Positions 15,652 through 23,437 of a stretch of 32,701 bases of DNA are shown here, in pieces (within the stretch, counting starts at the first letter, position 1; every line of letters begins with the position of its first letter). Source of the DNA: SAR116 cluster bacterium AG-325-F22 (GTDB taxonomy: Bacteria; Pseudomonadota; Alphaproteobacteria; Puniceispirillales; Marisalimonadaceae). The stretch is from contig QBYJ01000015.1 in assembly GCA_003282885.1 (NCBI GenBank), positions 1 to 32,701 on the forward strand, written 5' to 3'. The notes under the pieces were generated by a model that was not told the origin of the DNA, did no database searches, and saw nothing but the letters and a program-made list of their open reading frames with translations. The translations under genes were made by a program, and so were the position numbers.

Positions 15652-16662
15652 ATGGATTTTCTAAATGGAATTACATTAATATCAAACTATATGCTAATAC
15701 CAGGTCTAACTTATGGTAGTCAACTAGCGCTTGGTGCCTTAGGCATAACAATAGTTTATAGTGTTCTCAGATTTTCTAATTTTGCACATGGTGAATTCAT
15801 GTCATTTGGTGCTATGAGTTCAATCCTTTTATGCTGGTTATTTCAAAGTCTTGAAATAAACTTAAATTCCTTGCCAACAGCGATTATAGTTTTGCCATTT
15901 GCAATTATAATTACAATTTTTTATTGCATATTGGTGGACAAAATAATTTTTAAATTTTACCGGCGACAAAACTCAAAGAGTGTAATTAATTTAATTGTTT
16001 CAATTGGTGTAATGTTTTTTACAGGTGGATTAATCAGGTTCATAATAGGACCTGGTGATAAAAATTTCTTTGATGGCGAAAGATTTATTTTAAAAGCAAA
16101 AACCTTTAAAAACTTTACGGGATTAAGCGAAGGATTAGCATTAAAAACAACACAAGGTATAACTATAGTTTTAAGCATAATTTTAGTTGTTTTACTTTTT
16201 TGGTTTTTAAATAAAACTAAAACTGGTAAATCTATGAGGGCTTATTCAGATAATAAGGAATTAGCTTTATTATCTGGAATTAATCCAGAAAAGGTTGTTT
16301 TAATCACTTGGATAATAACTGGAACCTTGGCTTGTGTGGCAGGCACTCTTTATGGCCTTGATAAAAGCTATAAACCTTTTACATATCTACATTTAGTTTT
16401 GCCAATTTTTTCTGCAGCTATCGTAGGTGGAGTTGGTAATCCTATAGGTGCAATTATAGGTGGGTTCGTGATAGCATTTTCTGAATTAATATTAACATTT
16501 GCATACAAAAAAATATTTTTTTATTTTCTTCCTAATTATTTAGTTCCAGATGGATTATTACAAATACTCTCAACCGATTACAAAATAGCTATTTCTTTTA
16601 TAATATTAGTTTTAGTTTTATTAATAAGACCAACAGGAATTTATAAAGGTAAAATAATTTAA
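15652..16662 (+). CDS. livH: ABC transporter permease, LivH type
   Basis: Inner-membrane permease of the liv-type importer, 336 residues and about eight hydrophobic segments. LivH signatures are GLTYGSQLALGALGITIVYSVLRFSNFAHGEFMSFGA near the N-terminus, the coupling-loop region GKSMRAYSDNKELALLSGINPEKV (contacting the ATPase) and LPIFSAAIVGGVGNPIGAIIGG. It starts 6 bases after livF and ends 10 bases before livM. The protein is somewhat longer than the usual 290-310 residues, the extra being within the membrane and loop regions around residues 100-170 and near the C-terminus (FFYFLPNYLVPDGLLQ). Confidence 0.9.
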   Translation: MDFLNGITLISNYMLIPGLTYGSQLALGALGITIVYSVLRFSNFAHGEFMSFGAMSSILLCWLFQSLEINLNSLPTAIIVLPFAIIITIFYCILVDKIIFKFYRRQNSKSVINLIVSIGVMFFTGGLIRFIIGPGDKNFFDGERFILKAKTFKNFTGLSEGLALKTTQGITIVLSIILVVLLFWFLNKTKTGKSMRAYSDNKELALLSGINPEKVVLITWIITGTLACVAGTLYGLDKSYKPFTYLHLVLPIFSAAIVGGVGNPIGAIIGGFVIAFSELILTFAYKKIFFYFLPNYLVPDGLLQILSTDYKIAISFIILVLVLLIRPTGIYKGKII

Positions 16663-16672
16663 AATTTTAGAT

Positions 16673-17986
16673 ATGAACAATAGATCACGGATACAAATTT
16701 TATATTTTTTAATGGCAATAATTTTATTTGCAGTTGGAATATTTCAAAGTTGGAATGTAGCATTAACGATATTTAATTTATGCCTTATATCTTCAATAAT
16801 GACCCTTGGCATTAACGTTCAGTGGGGCAACGCAGGAATTGTTAACTTTGGTGTGATGGGCTTTGCTGCATTAGGTGGTCTTGCTAACATAATCATTTCA
16901 ATGCCTCCAACGAGCAATGCATGGGAAACAGGAGGAAGCTTTATAGTAATTGGTTTGATGATATTTGTTTTATCAATTATTTTTTCAGTATTTATGTTCA
17001 AAAGGGTTAATTTTAACAAAAGAATAAAATACCTAATTTCTTTTTTAATAATATTTGTAGGTTACTTTATAATGAGGCTCATGGTTGACTCTTCAATAGA
17101 ACAAATAGAAGCCATAGAACCTGCAAAAACGGGTTACTTAGGTGGATTTAATCTTCCTGTAATCATATCTTGGCCTGTAGGAGGATTGTTAGCAGCGTTT
17201 GCAGCTTTTATAATTGGTAAAATATCTCTTGGGTTGAGATCAGACTATCTAGCAATAGCAACTCTTGGTATCTCAGAGATTATTATTTATATTTTAAAAA
17301 ATGAAGATTGGTTATCAAGAGGGGTCAAAAATGTTAACGGATTGCCAAGACCTGTTCCATACGAGATTGAATTACAATCAACAGAATGGGTGTTAGAAAC
17401 TGCAAATATATTAAAGATTCCACTTCCAGAAGTCTCTTCAATAATAGTTAAATTATCATACTCTGTGTTATTCCTTTTAGTGTTATTAGTAATTTTATAC
17501 TTACTTCAAATAGCTGTTAAGTCCCCATGGGGTAGAATGATGAGAGCCATAAGGGATAATGAGGTTTCAGCTAATGCTATGGGAAAAGATATAAAGAAAA
17601 GGCATTTGCAAGTTTTTATAATTGGATCTGCTATAGTTGGAATTGCAGGAGCAATGTTAACAACACTCGACGGACAGTTTACACCTGTTTCTTATCAACC
17701 TTTAAGGTATACTTTTTTAATTTGGATCATGGTAATTGTTGGTGGATCTGGCAATAACTTTGGATCCATAATAGGAGCATTTTTAATTTGGTTTTTTTGG
17801 ATACAGTCTGAACCACTGGGTTTATGGCTTTTATCATTTATAACTTCACACATATCTGATACAAATCTAATTAAGAGCCATCTTCTAGAAAATGCAGCTC
17901 ATATACGACTAATGTTTATGGGCATAATATTACTAGTAACTCTAAGATTTGCACCTAAAGGACTTATCCCTGAAGTGAAAAGATGA
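16673..17986 (+). CDS. livM: ABC transporter permease, LivM type
   Basis: Second inner-membrane permease of the liv-type importer, 437 residues with roughly ten hydrophobic segments. LivM signatures are NVQWGNAGIVNFGVMGFAALG, LRSDYLAIATLGISEII, the coupling-loop SPWGRMMRAIRDNEVSANAMGKD and VIVGGSGNNFGSIIGAFL. The stop codon overlaps the start of the M23 peptidase gene in an ATGA arrangement, so that gene belongs to the same transcript. Compared with a minimal LivM of about 320 residues there is an extra membrane-plus-loop region near 100-150, which also occurs in the longer members of the family. Ligand not predictable. Confidence 0.9.
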   Translation: MNNRSRIQILYFLMAIILFAVGIFQSWNVALTIFNLCLISSIMTLGINVQWGNAGIVNFGVMGFAALGGLANIIISMPPTSNAWETGGSFIVIGLMIFVLSIIFSVFMFKRVNFNKRIKYLISFLIIFVGYFIMRLMVDSSIEQIEAIEPAKTGYLGGFNLPVIISWPVGGLLAAFAAFIIGKISLGLRSDYLAIATLGISEIIIYILKNEDWLSRGVKNVNGLPRPVPYEIELQSTEWVLETANILKIPLPEVSSIIVKLSYSVLFLLVLLVILYLLQIAVKSPWGRMMRAIRDNEVSANAMGKDIKKRHLQVFIIGSAIVGIAGAMLTTLDGQFTPVSYQPLRYTFLIWIMVIVGGSGNNFGSIIGAFLIWFFWIQSEPLGLWLLSFITSHISDTNLIKSHLLENAAHIRLMFMGIILLVTLRFAPKGLIPEVKR

Positions 17987-18846
17987 ATAATAAAATAGAA
18001 ATAGAAAATCTAAAGAACAATTTGATTAAAACTTTATTTTTTTTATTTTTTTTAAAAATAAATCCTTGTATTGCAAAGGAAACACTAACTTTAGATTATA
18101 ATAATATAAAGGTGTTTCTTGAAGGTAATTTTATTCAAGGCGGATTAGTTAAAGGTAAAATTGACAGTAATTTAAGTGTTAGATTTAAAGAACGATTACT
18201 CAGAAAAACTTCAAAAGGTTTTTTTGTAATTGGCTTTGGAAGAGATCATCCTAAAATCGCCAATCTATCAATAAAAATTAACCAAAATTGGATTTCTAAA
18301 ACTCTTAATATAAAAAAAAGAATTTATAAAACTCAAATGATAAATGGCCTTGAAAAAAAAATGGTTACTCCTCCAAAATCTTTTTATGATAGGATCATCA
18401 GAGAAAATAAAGCTATAAAAAACATTCGACATTTGGATAGTGATATAGATTTTATTTTTGAAGAGTTCAATTGGCCTGCAAAAGGAATAATTTCAGGTGT
18501 GTTTGGAAGCCAACGAATATTAAATGGGAAACCTAAACGTCCTCACTATGGTATCGATATAGCAGCAAAAAAAGGTACTTCTGTATTGGCACCAATAGAA
18601 TCAATAGTAAGAATGGCAGAAAAAGATTTGTATTACACCGGTGGAACTATAATGTTAGACCATGGTCATGGAGTTACATCTGTATACTCACATCTATCAT
18701 TGATAAATGTAAATGTTGGAGACAAAGTTAAAAAAGGTCAAAAAATTGGTGAAATTGGATCTACTGGGAGATCTACTGGTCCACATTTAGATTGGCGTAT
18801 TAACTGGTTTTTAGAACGTTTAGACCCCGCGTTGTTAGTACCGTAA
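17983..18846 (+). CDS. M23/LytM-type peptidase with HxD in place of the HxH motif
   Basis: Probable periplasmic peptidoglycan endopeptidase or LytM-like factor, 287 residues. An N-terminal hydrophobic stretch (about 15-31, ending CIAKE) looks like a signal peptide or anchor. The C-terminal M23 domain (about 165-285) contains GVFGSQRILNG, HYGIDIAA (H188 and D192, two zinc ligands), YSHLS (H237) and GPHLDW. In classic M23 enzymes the last motif is HxH, whose second His is the third zinc ligand; here it is D270. I recall other proteobacterial homologues with the same HLDW, so it is probably a subfamily trait rather than decay. ATG 17983 overlaps the livM stop by four bases. Enzymatic activity is likely but not proven. 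Confidence 0.85.
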   Translation: MNNKIEIENLKNNLIKTLFFLFFLKINPCIAKETLTLDYNNIKVFLEGNFIQGGLVKGKIDSNLSVRFKERLLRKTSKGFFVIGFGRDHPKIANLSIKINQNWISKTLNIKKRIYKTQMINGLEKKMVTPPKSFYDRIIRENKAIKNIRHLDSDIDFIFEEFNWPAKGIISGVFGSQRILNGKPKRPHYGIDIAAKKGTSVLAPIESIVRMAEKDLYYTGGTIMLDHGHGVTSVYSHLSLINVNVGDKVKKGQKIGEIGSTGRSTGPHLDWRINWFLERLDPALLVP

Positions 18847-18895
18847 AATTACCCTTAATAATATCATCTTAACTATTTACTATTAATCTAAAAGC

Positions 18896-18923
18896 TTGAC
18901 AGATTGTTGTTTCGAGCTATATT
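18896..18923 (+). promoter_or_regulatory. Sigma-70-type promoter for rplU-rpmA
   Basis: A perfect TTGACA (-35, 18896-18901), a 16-base spacer and TATATT (-10, 18918-18923) lie 81 bases before the rplU ATG. This is the cleanest promoter in the window and fits a highly expressed ribosomal protein operon. It predicts a 5' leader of about 73 bases with no evident hairpin. Confidence 0.75.
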
Positions 18924-19003
18924 TCGATAAAAATTTATAAGTAAATTTAATATTCTTAAACTTACTATATAAATAATAAAATTTTAATAATCGGAATAGT
19001 TAA

Positions 19004-19597
19004 ATGTATGCAGTAGTTAAAACCGGTGGAAAACAATATCGCGTTGAAAAAGAAGATGTGGTTTTAGTTGAAAAATTAAACGCAAATGACGGAGATCAAG
19101 TGGTGCTAAGTAACGTGCTAATGATTGGCGAGGGTAAAAAAGTTACATTAGGTAACCCTATGATAAATGACGCTGCAGTTATGGCCCAAGTTGTTAGACA
19201 AACTCGTGGCCCAAAAATAACTATGATTTATAAAAGAAGAAGAAAAAATAGTCGTAGAAAACAAGGTCACAAACAAGATCTGACTCTTCTTAAGATTATT
19301 GATATTGCTGAAAAAGATGGATCTAAGCTTACTCCAAAAAAAGCTGTCACTAAGTCAACAGATTCAAGAGTTATAACTGAAACTAAAGCTAAACCAGCAG
19401 TTGATAAGCCGAAGGTAACAGAGCCTAAAGTTAAAACTAAAGCTAAAACAGCCACAACCAAGTCACCGGTTACAAAACTTAAAGCTGAAATTAAAGCTAA
19501 AACAGTAACCACTAATTCAAAGGAAAAAAAAGTCACGGGTCAAGCTAAAACTAAAGCAGCACCGAAAATTAAAAAATCAACTACTAAAGATAAGTAA
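19004..19597 (+). CDS. rplU: 50S ribosomal protein L21 with a long Lys/Thr/Ala-rich C-terminal tail
   Basis: Component of the large ribosomal subunit that binds 23S rRNA. The core (about 1-103) is typical: MYAVVKTGGKQYRVEKED at the start, GNPMINDAAVMAQVV, and the basic YKRRRKNSRRKQGHKQDLTLLKI segment. The usual protein stops near residue 103, but here about 94 residues follow, almost only Lys, Thr, Ala, Val, Pro and Ser, with repeated KAKT-type units. C-terminal tails on L21 occur in several alphaproteobacteria, from memory. The ribosome binding site is weak (GGAATAG). It is followed 11 bases later by rpmA, the universal partner gene. Confidence 0.95.
   Translation: MYAVVKTGGKQYRVEKEDVVLVEKLNANDGDQVVLSNVLMIGEGKKVTLGNPMINDAAVMAQVVRQTRGPKITMIYKRRRKNSRRKQGHKQDLTLLKIIDIAEKDGSKLTPKKAVTKSTDSRVITETKAKPAVDKPKVTEPKVKTKAKTATTKSPVTKLKAEIKAKTVTTNSKEKKVTGQAKTKAAPKIKKSTTKDK
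19439..19505 (+). repeat. Imperfect repeat in the L21 tail
   Basis: The 13-base string AAAGCTAAAACAG occurs at 19439-19451 and again at 19493-19505, 54 bases (18 codons) apart in the same frame. A diverged copy lies near 19385. The encoded units are KTKAKTATTKS and EIKAKTVTTNS. This suggests the tail grew by in-frame duplication. Confidence 0.65.
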
Positions 19598-19608
19598 AGG
19601 ATTTATAG

Positions 19609-19878
19609 ATGGCACATAAAAAAGCAGGTGGAAGTTCTAGAAATGGTAGAGATTCTGCCGGTAGAAGACTAGGAGTTAAAAAATTTGGTAGTGAAGCTGT
19701 TGTTCCTGGAAATATTATAATAAGGCAAAGAGGTACAAAATTTCATCCAGGATTAAATGTAGGTATGGGCAAAGATCATACGATTTTTTCTTTGATAGAT
19801 GGTCATGTAAACTTTAAAGAACATAAAGGTAAAAAGATGTTCGTATCAGTTGAGCCTATCAAACAAGCTGCTGAATAA
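19609..19878 (+). CDS. rpmA: 50S ribosomal protein L27
   Basis: Large-subunit ribosomal protein whose N-terminus reaches the peptidyl-transferase centre. The 89-residue length and sequence are standard: [20 protein letters not shown] at the start, [28 protein letters not shown] in the middle and [14 protein letters not shown] near the end. The N-terminus begins directly with AHKK, with no cleavable extension of the kind known in Firmicutes. It follows rplU by 11 bases and is closed by a terminator hairpin, so rplU-rpmA form their own two-gene unit. Confidence 0.97.
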   Translation: MAHKKAGGSSRNGRDSAGRRLGVKKFGSEAVVPGNIIIRQRGTKFHPGLNVGMGKDHTIFSLIDGHVNFKEHKGKKMFVSVEPIKQAAE

Positions 19879-19900
19879 TTTATATTTTATTTTTCTTTCA

Positions 19901-19937
19901 GGAATAGCTTGAAAAAGCTATTCCCTTATTTGTTTTT
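19901..19937 (+). terminator. Intrinsic terminator after rpmA
   Basis: Arms GGAATAGCTT (19901-19910) and AAGCTATTCC (19915-19924) pair perfectly around a GAAA tetraloop, followed by a T-rich stretch reaching about 19937. It starts 22 bases after the rpmA stop. Its T-rich tail overlaps the -35 element of the obgE promoter. Confidence 0.8.
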
Positions 19938-19958
19938 AAAAACCTTCCCATCTATAAT
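19930..19958 (+). promoter_or_regulatory. Sigma-70-type promoter for the obgE operon
   Basis: TTGTTT (-35, 19930-19935), a 17-base spacer and a perfect TATAAT (-10, 19953-19958) lie 21 bases before the obgE ATG. This restarts transcription right after the rpmA terminator and probably drives obgE through rlmH or beyond. Confidence 0.6.
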
Positions 19959-19979
19959 AGTATATATTAGGATCTTGTC

Positions 19980-21023
19980 ATGAAATTTTTAGACCAAGCT
20001 AAGATATATATAGCTAGTGGACATGGTGGACCTGGGGCAATCTCTTTTAGAAGAGAAGCACATGTTCCTTTTGGTGGTCCAGACGGTGGTAATGGTGGAC
20101 GAGGTGGAGATGTAATAGCCTTATGTTCAGATGGATTAAATACCCTAATTGACTTTCGTTATCAGCAACACTTTAAAGCAAGGCCTGGAGAAGGTGGTAA
20201 GGGAAGAGATCGAAGCGGGATCAGCGGTAAAGACGTAATTCTTAAATTGCCATTAGGAACACAGATTTTGGACGAGACAAATAATTTCATCCTAGCTGAC
20301 ATGACCAAAATTGGACAAAAAGTAATTCTTGTTAAGGGTGGAGAAGGTGGCAAAGGTAATGCTTTTTTTAAAACTTCTACCAATCAATCCCCAAGAAAAT
20401 CACAACCAGGTGGAGAATTAGAAGAAAAATGGATTTGGCTTAGATTAAAGTTAATTGCAGATATAGGTTTGATAGGTCTACCAAATGCTGGTAAAAGTAC
20501 ATTTCTATCTAGAGTTACTGCAGCTAAACCTAAAATAGCTGATTATCCTTTTACTACTTTGCACCCAAACCTTGGTGTTGTCCACCAGGATAACAAGGAG
20601 TTTGTAATTGCTGATATACCTGGGCTTATTGAAGGAGCACATGAAGGTTCAGGTTTAGGCCATAGATTTTTAGGACATGTAGAACGTTGTAAAGGATTAC
20701 TTCATCTTATAGATGTAACAAGTGATAATATTAAGCATGATTACTTAACAATAATTAAAGAACTTGAAGCTTACGACACTAGTCTATCTGAGAAAAAACA
20801 GATTATAGTTCTAACAAAATGTGATGCTGTAAAAGATCAGAAATTAAACTTCGCCAAGGAACAACTAAAAAAATTAAATGTTCAAAAGGTTTTTGGCATA
20901 TCATCTGTTTCAGGAGAAAATATAACTAAACTGGTAAGGCAACTTCAGGATCTTATAACTTCAATGAACAAAGTAGAGGATAATGAAGATGGGTTAGAAA
21001 AAGTCTCATCTTGGTCTCCGTAA
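19980..21023 (+). CDS. obgE: Obg-family GTPase ObgE/CgtA
   Basis: Essential GTPase that acts in late 50S ribosome assembly and stress control. The 347 residues comprise the glycine-rich Obg domain (about 1-158, e.g. GGPDGGNGGRGGDV) and a G domain with G1 GLPNAGKST (166-174), G2 in YPFTTLHPN, G3 DIPG (212-215), G4 TKCD (279-282, a T variant of NKxD) and SSVSGEN as G5. It lacks the extra C-terminal OCT domain found in some Gram-positive Obg proteins; only a short acidic tail follows. AGGA at 19969-19972 supports ATG 19980. First gene of a dense operon; proB follows 14 bases after its stop. Confidence 0.95.
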   Translation: MKFLDQAKIYIASGHGGPGAISFRREAHVPFGGPDGGNGGRGGDVIALCSDGLNTLIDFRYQQHFKARPGEGGKGRDRSGISGKDVILKLPLGTQILDETNNFILADMTKIGQKVILVKGGEGGKGNAFFKTSTNQSPRKSQPGGELEEKWIWLRLKLIADIGLIGLPNAGKSTFLSRVTAAKPKIADYPFTTLHPNLGVVHQDNKEFVIADIPGLIEGAHEGSGLGHRFLGHVERCKGLLHLIDVTSDNIKHDYLTIIKELEAYDTSLSEKKQIIVLTKCDAVKDQKLNFAKEQLKKLNVQKVFGISSVSGENITKLVRQLQDLITSMNKVEDNEDGLEKVSSWSP

Positions 21024-21037
21024 AGAAAAATAAAAAA

Positions 21038-22165
21038 ATGAATAAAAATGATTTGATTCAAAATTCCAATAGAGTTGTAATAAAGATAGGTTCTGCGCTT
21101 TTAATTGACAAGGAAAATGGTAATCTAAATAATAAGTGGTTAAACTCCCTTGCCCTTGATATTAACAACCTTCTTAAACTACAAAAAGAAGTCATAATTG
21201 TATCTTCTGGCTCTATTGCACTTGGTAAAAAACAGTTGAAATTAAGAGATAATTTATCTCTAGATGAAAAACAAGCTGCAGCTGCCACAGGTCAAATAAG
21301 CCTTGCTTATGCTTGGAAAGGTATTATGGGGAAGTATGGGTTAAATATTGCTCAAATTTTATTGGCTCCTGACGATACTGAAACTAGACGAAAACACTTA
21401 AATGCAAGAGCTACTTTACTAAAACTTCTCGAGCTAAATGTAATACCTGTAATTAATGAAAATGATACAGTTTCTACCGAAGAGATAAGATTTGGAGATA
21501 ATGATAGACTAGCAGCAAGAGTAGCACAAATGTGTAGCGCAGATCTTCTTATTTTACTTTCTGATATTAATGGTCTTTATTCTTCTGACCCAAATATTAA
21601 TAAAAATTCGGTTTTTATTGATGAAATTATAGAGATTACTAAAGAAATTGAATTTATGGCTGGGCCTACTCACACTACCTTTTCTTCAGGGGGTATGGTT
21701 ACAAAAATAGAAGCTGCTAAAATTGCGACTAAAGCTGGATGTAATATGATTATTTGTGATGGGCGCCCTATAAGTCCATTATTAAAGTTAAATCAGCAAG
21801 AAGCTAAGTTTAGTTGGTTTAAAGCTAACGAAAAACCTCTAAATTCAAGAAAACAATGGATATCTGGAGCTCTTCAAGTAAAAGGAAAGATTACTATAGA
21901 TCAGGGCGCATCAGAAGCCATTAAAAAAGGTTTTTCTATTTTATCAGCAGGCATTATTAAAACTGAAGGTAATTATGAAAAAGGTGATTTAATTCAAATA
22001 ATTGATGAAAATGAAACCTTTGTTGGAAAAGGTTTAACTCACTTTAATAATTCTGAGGTTGAATTAATTAAAGGTTCTAAGAGTAATAATATTGAAACTA
22101 TATTAGGTTATAGAGGTAAAGATGAAGTCGTTCATAGAGATGATCTAGTATTTGAAAAAAAATAA
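21038..22165 (+). CDS. proB: Glutamate 5-kinase
   Basis: First enzyme of proline synthesis: phosphorylates L-glutamate to glutamyl-5-phosphate. From ATG 21038 the protein has 375 residues, as in proteins with an amino-acid-kinase domain plus a C-terminal PUA domain (about 280-372, GALQVKGKITIDQGASEAIKKG onward). Kinase landmarks are RVVIKIGSALL, VSSGSIALGKK, the PVINENDTVSTEEIRFGDND loop and GTHT-equivalent AGPTHTTFSSGGMVTKIEAA. A TTG at 21011 would add nine residues and overlap obgE by 13 bases; ATG 21038 gives the usual N-terminus, so it is preferred though its ribosome binding site is weak. proA follows after 9 bases. Confidence 0.95.
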   Translation: MNKNDLIQNSNRVVIKIGSALLIDKENGNLNNKWLNSLALDINNLLKLQKEVIIVSSGSIALGKKQLKLRDNLSLDEKQAAAATGQISLAYAWKGIMGKYGLNIAQILLAPDDTETRRKHLNARATLLKLLELNVIPVINENDTVSTEEIRFGDNDRLAARVAQMCSADLLILLSDINGLYSSDPNINKNSVFIDEIIEITKEIEFMAGPTHTTFSSGGMVTKIEAAKIATKAGCNMIICDGRPISPLLKLNQQEAKFSWFKANEKPLNSRKQWISGALQVKGKITIDQGASEAIKKGFSILSAGIIKTEGNYEKGDLIQIIDENETFVGKGLTHFNNSEVELIKGSKSNNIETILGYRGKDEVVHRDDLVFEKK

Positions 22166-22174
22166 GAGTTAAAT

Positions 22175-23437
22175 ATGAGTAATAACATTTTTGAATATGT
22201 AAAAGTTATAAACCAAAAGTCTAAAAACGCTTTTGATAAAATTTCAAGAAGTAGTTCTAAAGATCGGAATTTAGCTATTTTAAATACCTCTTTGATTATA
22301 AAACAAAAACAAGAAGAAATTCTACAAGCAAATAAAATTGATATAGAAAATGCAAAGCAAAAAAATCTTACTGATGCATTTATAGATAGATTATTTCTAA
22401 ACGATAAAAGAATAAACGATATTATTAACGGCTTAAAAAAAATTGCTGAAATGGATGATCCTATTGGAATTGAATTGTCAAGGTGGAAACGTCCAAATGG
22501 TCTTGATATTTCAAGGATTTCAGTTCCACTTGGTATAATTGGCATTGTATATGAATCGCGACCAAATGTAACTATTGATGCAGGAAGCCTATGTATAAAA
22601 TCTGGCAACACAGTGATACTTAGAGGAGGCTCAGATTCAATCAACTCTTCAAAAATCTTAACTTCATGTCTCCAAGAGGGTTTAATGAGTGCTAATTTAC
22701 CTTCTGACGCGGTTCAAATGATAGATAATACAGATAGAGAAGCTGTTACAGCAATGCTCAGATCTACAGGTCAAATTGATGTTATTATTCCTCGAGGTGG
22801 CAAGTCTCTTGTTAATAAGATTCAACAAGAGGCTAAAGTTCCAGTCTTTGCTCATTTAGAAGGTATTTGTCATTTATATATTGATAAGGACGCAGACGTA
22901 GAAAAAGCAATTAAGATTGTAATTAATTCAAAAATGAGGAGAACCGGTATTTGCGGAGCTTTAGAAACATTACTTATTGACAAAGAAATTAGCAATAAAG
23001 TTGTTCCTATTTTAGTTAAAAAATTAATGGAATCTGGATGTCATATTAAGGGTGACTATGAAGCAAAAGTTATAGCCGATGAGATTGAATTAGCATCAGA
23101 AATTGATTGGGAAACAGAGTATCTTGAAGCAATTTTATCTATTAAAATTGTTAATGGAGTATCAGGAGCTATTAATCATATTAATAGTTATTCTTCAAAT
23201 CACACAGAATCAATAGTTACAGAAAATAAAATTACTGCCGAAAGTTTTTTATCATCAGTAGATAGTGCGATTGTAATGCATAATGCTTCAACTCAATTTG
23301 CTGATGGTGGCGAATTTGGCATGGGAGCTGAAATAGGAATTTCAACTGGTAGATTACATGCTAGAGGACCTGTAGGGGCTTCTCAATTAACTAGCTTTAA
23401 ATATATTGTAAGAGGAAAAGATCAAATTCGTGATTGA
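22175..23437 (+). CDS. proA: Gamma-glutamyl phosphate reductase
   Basis: Second proline-pathway enzyme: NADPH-dependent reduction of glutamyl-5-phosphate to glutamate semialdehyde, which cyclises to pyrroline-5-carboxylate. The 420-residue length is standard. Markers are VPLGIIGIVYESRPNVTID (117-134), GNTVILRGGSD, IPRGGKSLV, and the catalytic cysteine C260 in MRRTGICGALETLL. The closing FGMGAEIGISTGRLHARGPVG motif is also typical. It forms the classical proBA pair. Its last codons overlap the GTG start of nadD by 8 bases. proC is not in the window. Confidence 0.96.
   Translation: MSNNIFEYVKVINQKSKNAFDKISRSSSKDRNLAILNTSLIIKQKQEEILQANKIDIENAKQKNLTDAFIDRLFLNDKRINDIINGLKKIAEMDDPIGIELSRWKRPNGLDISRISVPLGIIGIVYESRPNVTIDAGSLCIKSGNTVILRGGSDSINSSKILTSCLQEGLMSANLPSDAVQMIDNTDREAVTAMLRSTGQIDVIIPRGGKSLVNKIQQEAKVPVFAHLEGICHLYIDKDADVEKAIKIVINSKMRRTGICGALETLLIDKEISNKVVPILVKKLMESGCHIKGDYEAKVIADEIELASEIDWETEYLEAILSIKIVNGVSGAINHINSYSSNHTESIVTENKITAESFLSSVDSAIVMHNASTQFADGGEFGMGAEIGISTGRLHARGPVGASQLTSFKYIVRGKDQIRD

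Noticed and set aside
18847-18895. Terminator after the M23 peptidase gene
   Set aside because: Only a six-base repeat with a 20-base loop can be formed; not convincing.
21011-21037. TTG start for proB overlapping obgE
   Set aside because: Adds a nine-residue Lys-rich lead absent from the family; ATG 21038 is the more natural start, though the TTG is not formally excluded.
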